7,001 nt of DNA from Pseudomonadota bacterium (GTDB lineage: Bacteria; Pseudomonadota; Gammaproteobacteria; Steroidobacterales; Steroidobacteraceae), in the NCBI GenBank assembly GCA_021808035.1, contig JAKBCG010000127.1, forward strand, positions 1 to 7,001, written 5' to 3'. Both the position numbers and the translations under genes were made by a program. Each line of letters opens with the position of its first letter. The first letter of the stretch is position 1. The notes below the pieces were generated by a model that made no database searches, was not told the DNA's origin, and worked only from the letters and a program-made list of their open reading frames with translations. Of the stretch, positions 6,512 through 7,001 are shown piece by piece.

Positions 6512-7001
6512 TCAGGAGTCGGCGCGCTTGCGGCGTCGCGACAGCAGCGCGAGGAAACCGATGCAGACCGAGAAGTTGAGGATCCACCAGGCGAGCTGCC
6601 TCACGCGACCCTGGTTCGGCCGGGTCTTCGCGGGTCCGGTCAGCACACCCCGCAACGTCTGGGTCGCGTTGCCGGCCCGGATCTCGAACGCGAACGCGGT
6701 CGGACCCGGGATCGCCAGCTGCGGCGTGCTGATCGAGTAACCGCCGTCGACCGTCGCGGTCGCGGGATAGGAACGGCCCCGGAGCTCGACCGAGACCGCG
6801 ACGTCGTTCACCGGCGCTCCGTCGAGCGCGCGGCTCACGCGCAGGCTCAGGGTGTCGCCACGCAGCAGTCCCACGAGCCGGTAGTCAGCGGACGCCGCGA
6901 CCACGCGCGCCGGCGCGGGCGGGGTCGATGCGCTCGCGACGGTCGCGAGCGAGAGCGAGAGCGAGCACAGCCAGAGCGCTTCGCAGAGCAATGCCGCGAC
7001 G
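6512..7001 (-). CDS. Exported, membrane-anchored protein with a periplasmic beta-rich domain (probably partial at N-terminus)
   Basis: I do not recognise a named family with confidence. Counting from a TTG at 6991 the protein has 159 residues: a hydrophobic signal sequence with Leu-Ser repeats ending VASA (about 1-21), a Pro/Ala linker, a beta-rich region with an Ig-like or carboxypeptidase-regulatory-like pattern (about 36-118, including YRLVGLLRGDTLSLRV and VDGGYSI), then one transmembrane helix (about 133-150, LAWWILNFSVCIGFLALL) and a basic tail SRRRKRADS. This predicts a periplasmic domain held in the inner membrane by its C-terminus. The frame stays open from 6991 to the window edge, so the true start may be an upstream ATG outside the window; TTG is possible but unproven. 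Similar small proteins, as I recall, precede heavy-metal RND efflux genes (adaptor plus pump); if so, those would lie to the right. GC-rich third positions match its neighbours. Convergent with the Omp85-like gene. Confidence 0.7.
   Translation of the reverse strand, partial: VAALLCEALWLCSLSLSLATVASASTPPAPARVVAASADYRLVGLLRGDTLSLRVSRALDGAPVNDVAVSVELRGRSYPATATVDGGYSISTPQLAIPGPTAFAFEIRAGNATQTLRGVLTGPAKTRPNQGRVRQLAWWILNFSVCIGFLALLSRRRKRADS
6931..6951 (-). repeat. Strong hairpin within the signal-peptide codons of the small membrane protein
   Basis: Arms CGCTCGCGA (6931-6939) and TCGCGAGCG (6943-6951) are perfect 9-bp complements around a 3-base centre. In the mRNA of the minus-strand gene this forms a very stable stem roughly 40-60 bases after the TTG at 6991. 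It encodes the end of the signal peptide (SLATVAS) and could affect early elongation. Confidence 0.4.
6945..6966 (-). repeat. Imperfect hexanucleotide repeat encoding Leu-Ser in a signal peptide
   Basis: About three copies of GAGAGC-like units on the plus strand (GCGAGC, GAGAGC, GAGAGC, GAGC) read on the minus strand as alternating CTC and TCG codons, giving SLSLSL in the signal-peptide core. A gain or loss of a unit would keep the frame and change the length of the hydrophobic core by two residues. Confidence 0.45.

Overview
The window is GC-rich, densely coding DNA with strongly GC-biased third codon positions. The genes point to a Gram-negative proteobacterium, probably a high-GC gamma- or betaproteobacterium. 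The evidence is an Escherichia coli-type 112-residue PII protein, an Omp85/BamA-type outer-membrane barrel with a C-terminal aromatic beta-signal, and a single-chain pyruvate carboxylase. The genus cannot be named from this sequence alone.

Layout, left to right. (1) Positions 1-3055, plus strand: the last ~1,015 residues of a single-chain pyruvate carboxylase. The gene enters from the left edge, with about 130 N-terminal residues missing. (2) Positions 3069-4286, minus strand: a complete FAD/NAD(P)H-dependent ferredoxin-reductase-type oxidoreductase, convergent with the carboxylase and only 13 bp from it. (3) Positions 4287-4435: a 149-bp divergent intergenic region, the longest non-coding stretch, with the window's only clear AT-rich island. 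It holds promoter-like and inverted-repeat signals. (4) Positions 4436-4774, plus: glnB-type PII signal protein. (5) Positions 4804-6483, plus: a secreted single-POTRA Omp85/BamA-like outer-membrane protein, 29 bp after glnB and possibly co-transcribed with it. (6) Positions 6484-6511: a short convergent junction with an 18-bp perfect palindrome. (7) Positions 6512 to the right edge, minus: a small exported protein with a periplasmic beta-rich domain and a C-terminal membrane anchor, probably cut at its N-terminus by the window edge.

The genes do not form one obvious pathway. Pyruvate carboxylase (oxaloacetate supply) and PII (2-oxoglutarate/ATP/ADP sensing) both bear on carbon-nitrogen balance, but their orientations and the reductase between them argue against one operon. 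The reductase has no ferredoxin or oxygenase partner here. This looks mostly like ordinary chromosomal housekeeping sequence; I found no convincing new system. Points worth a second look are the divergent glnB/reductase control region, the glnB-Omp85 pairing, a 9-G run in the carboxylase active-site motif, and the small membrane-anchored protein at the right edge. No mobile elements, CRISPR arrays, tRNAs or rRNAs were seen.
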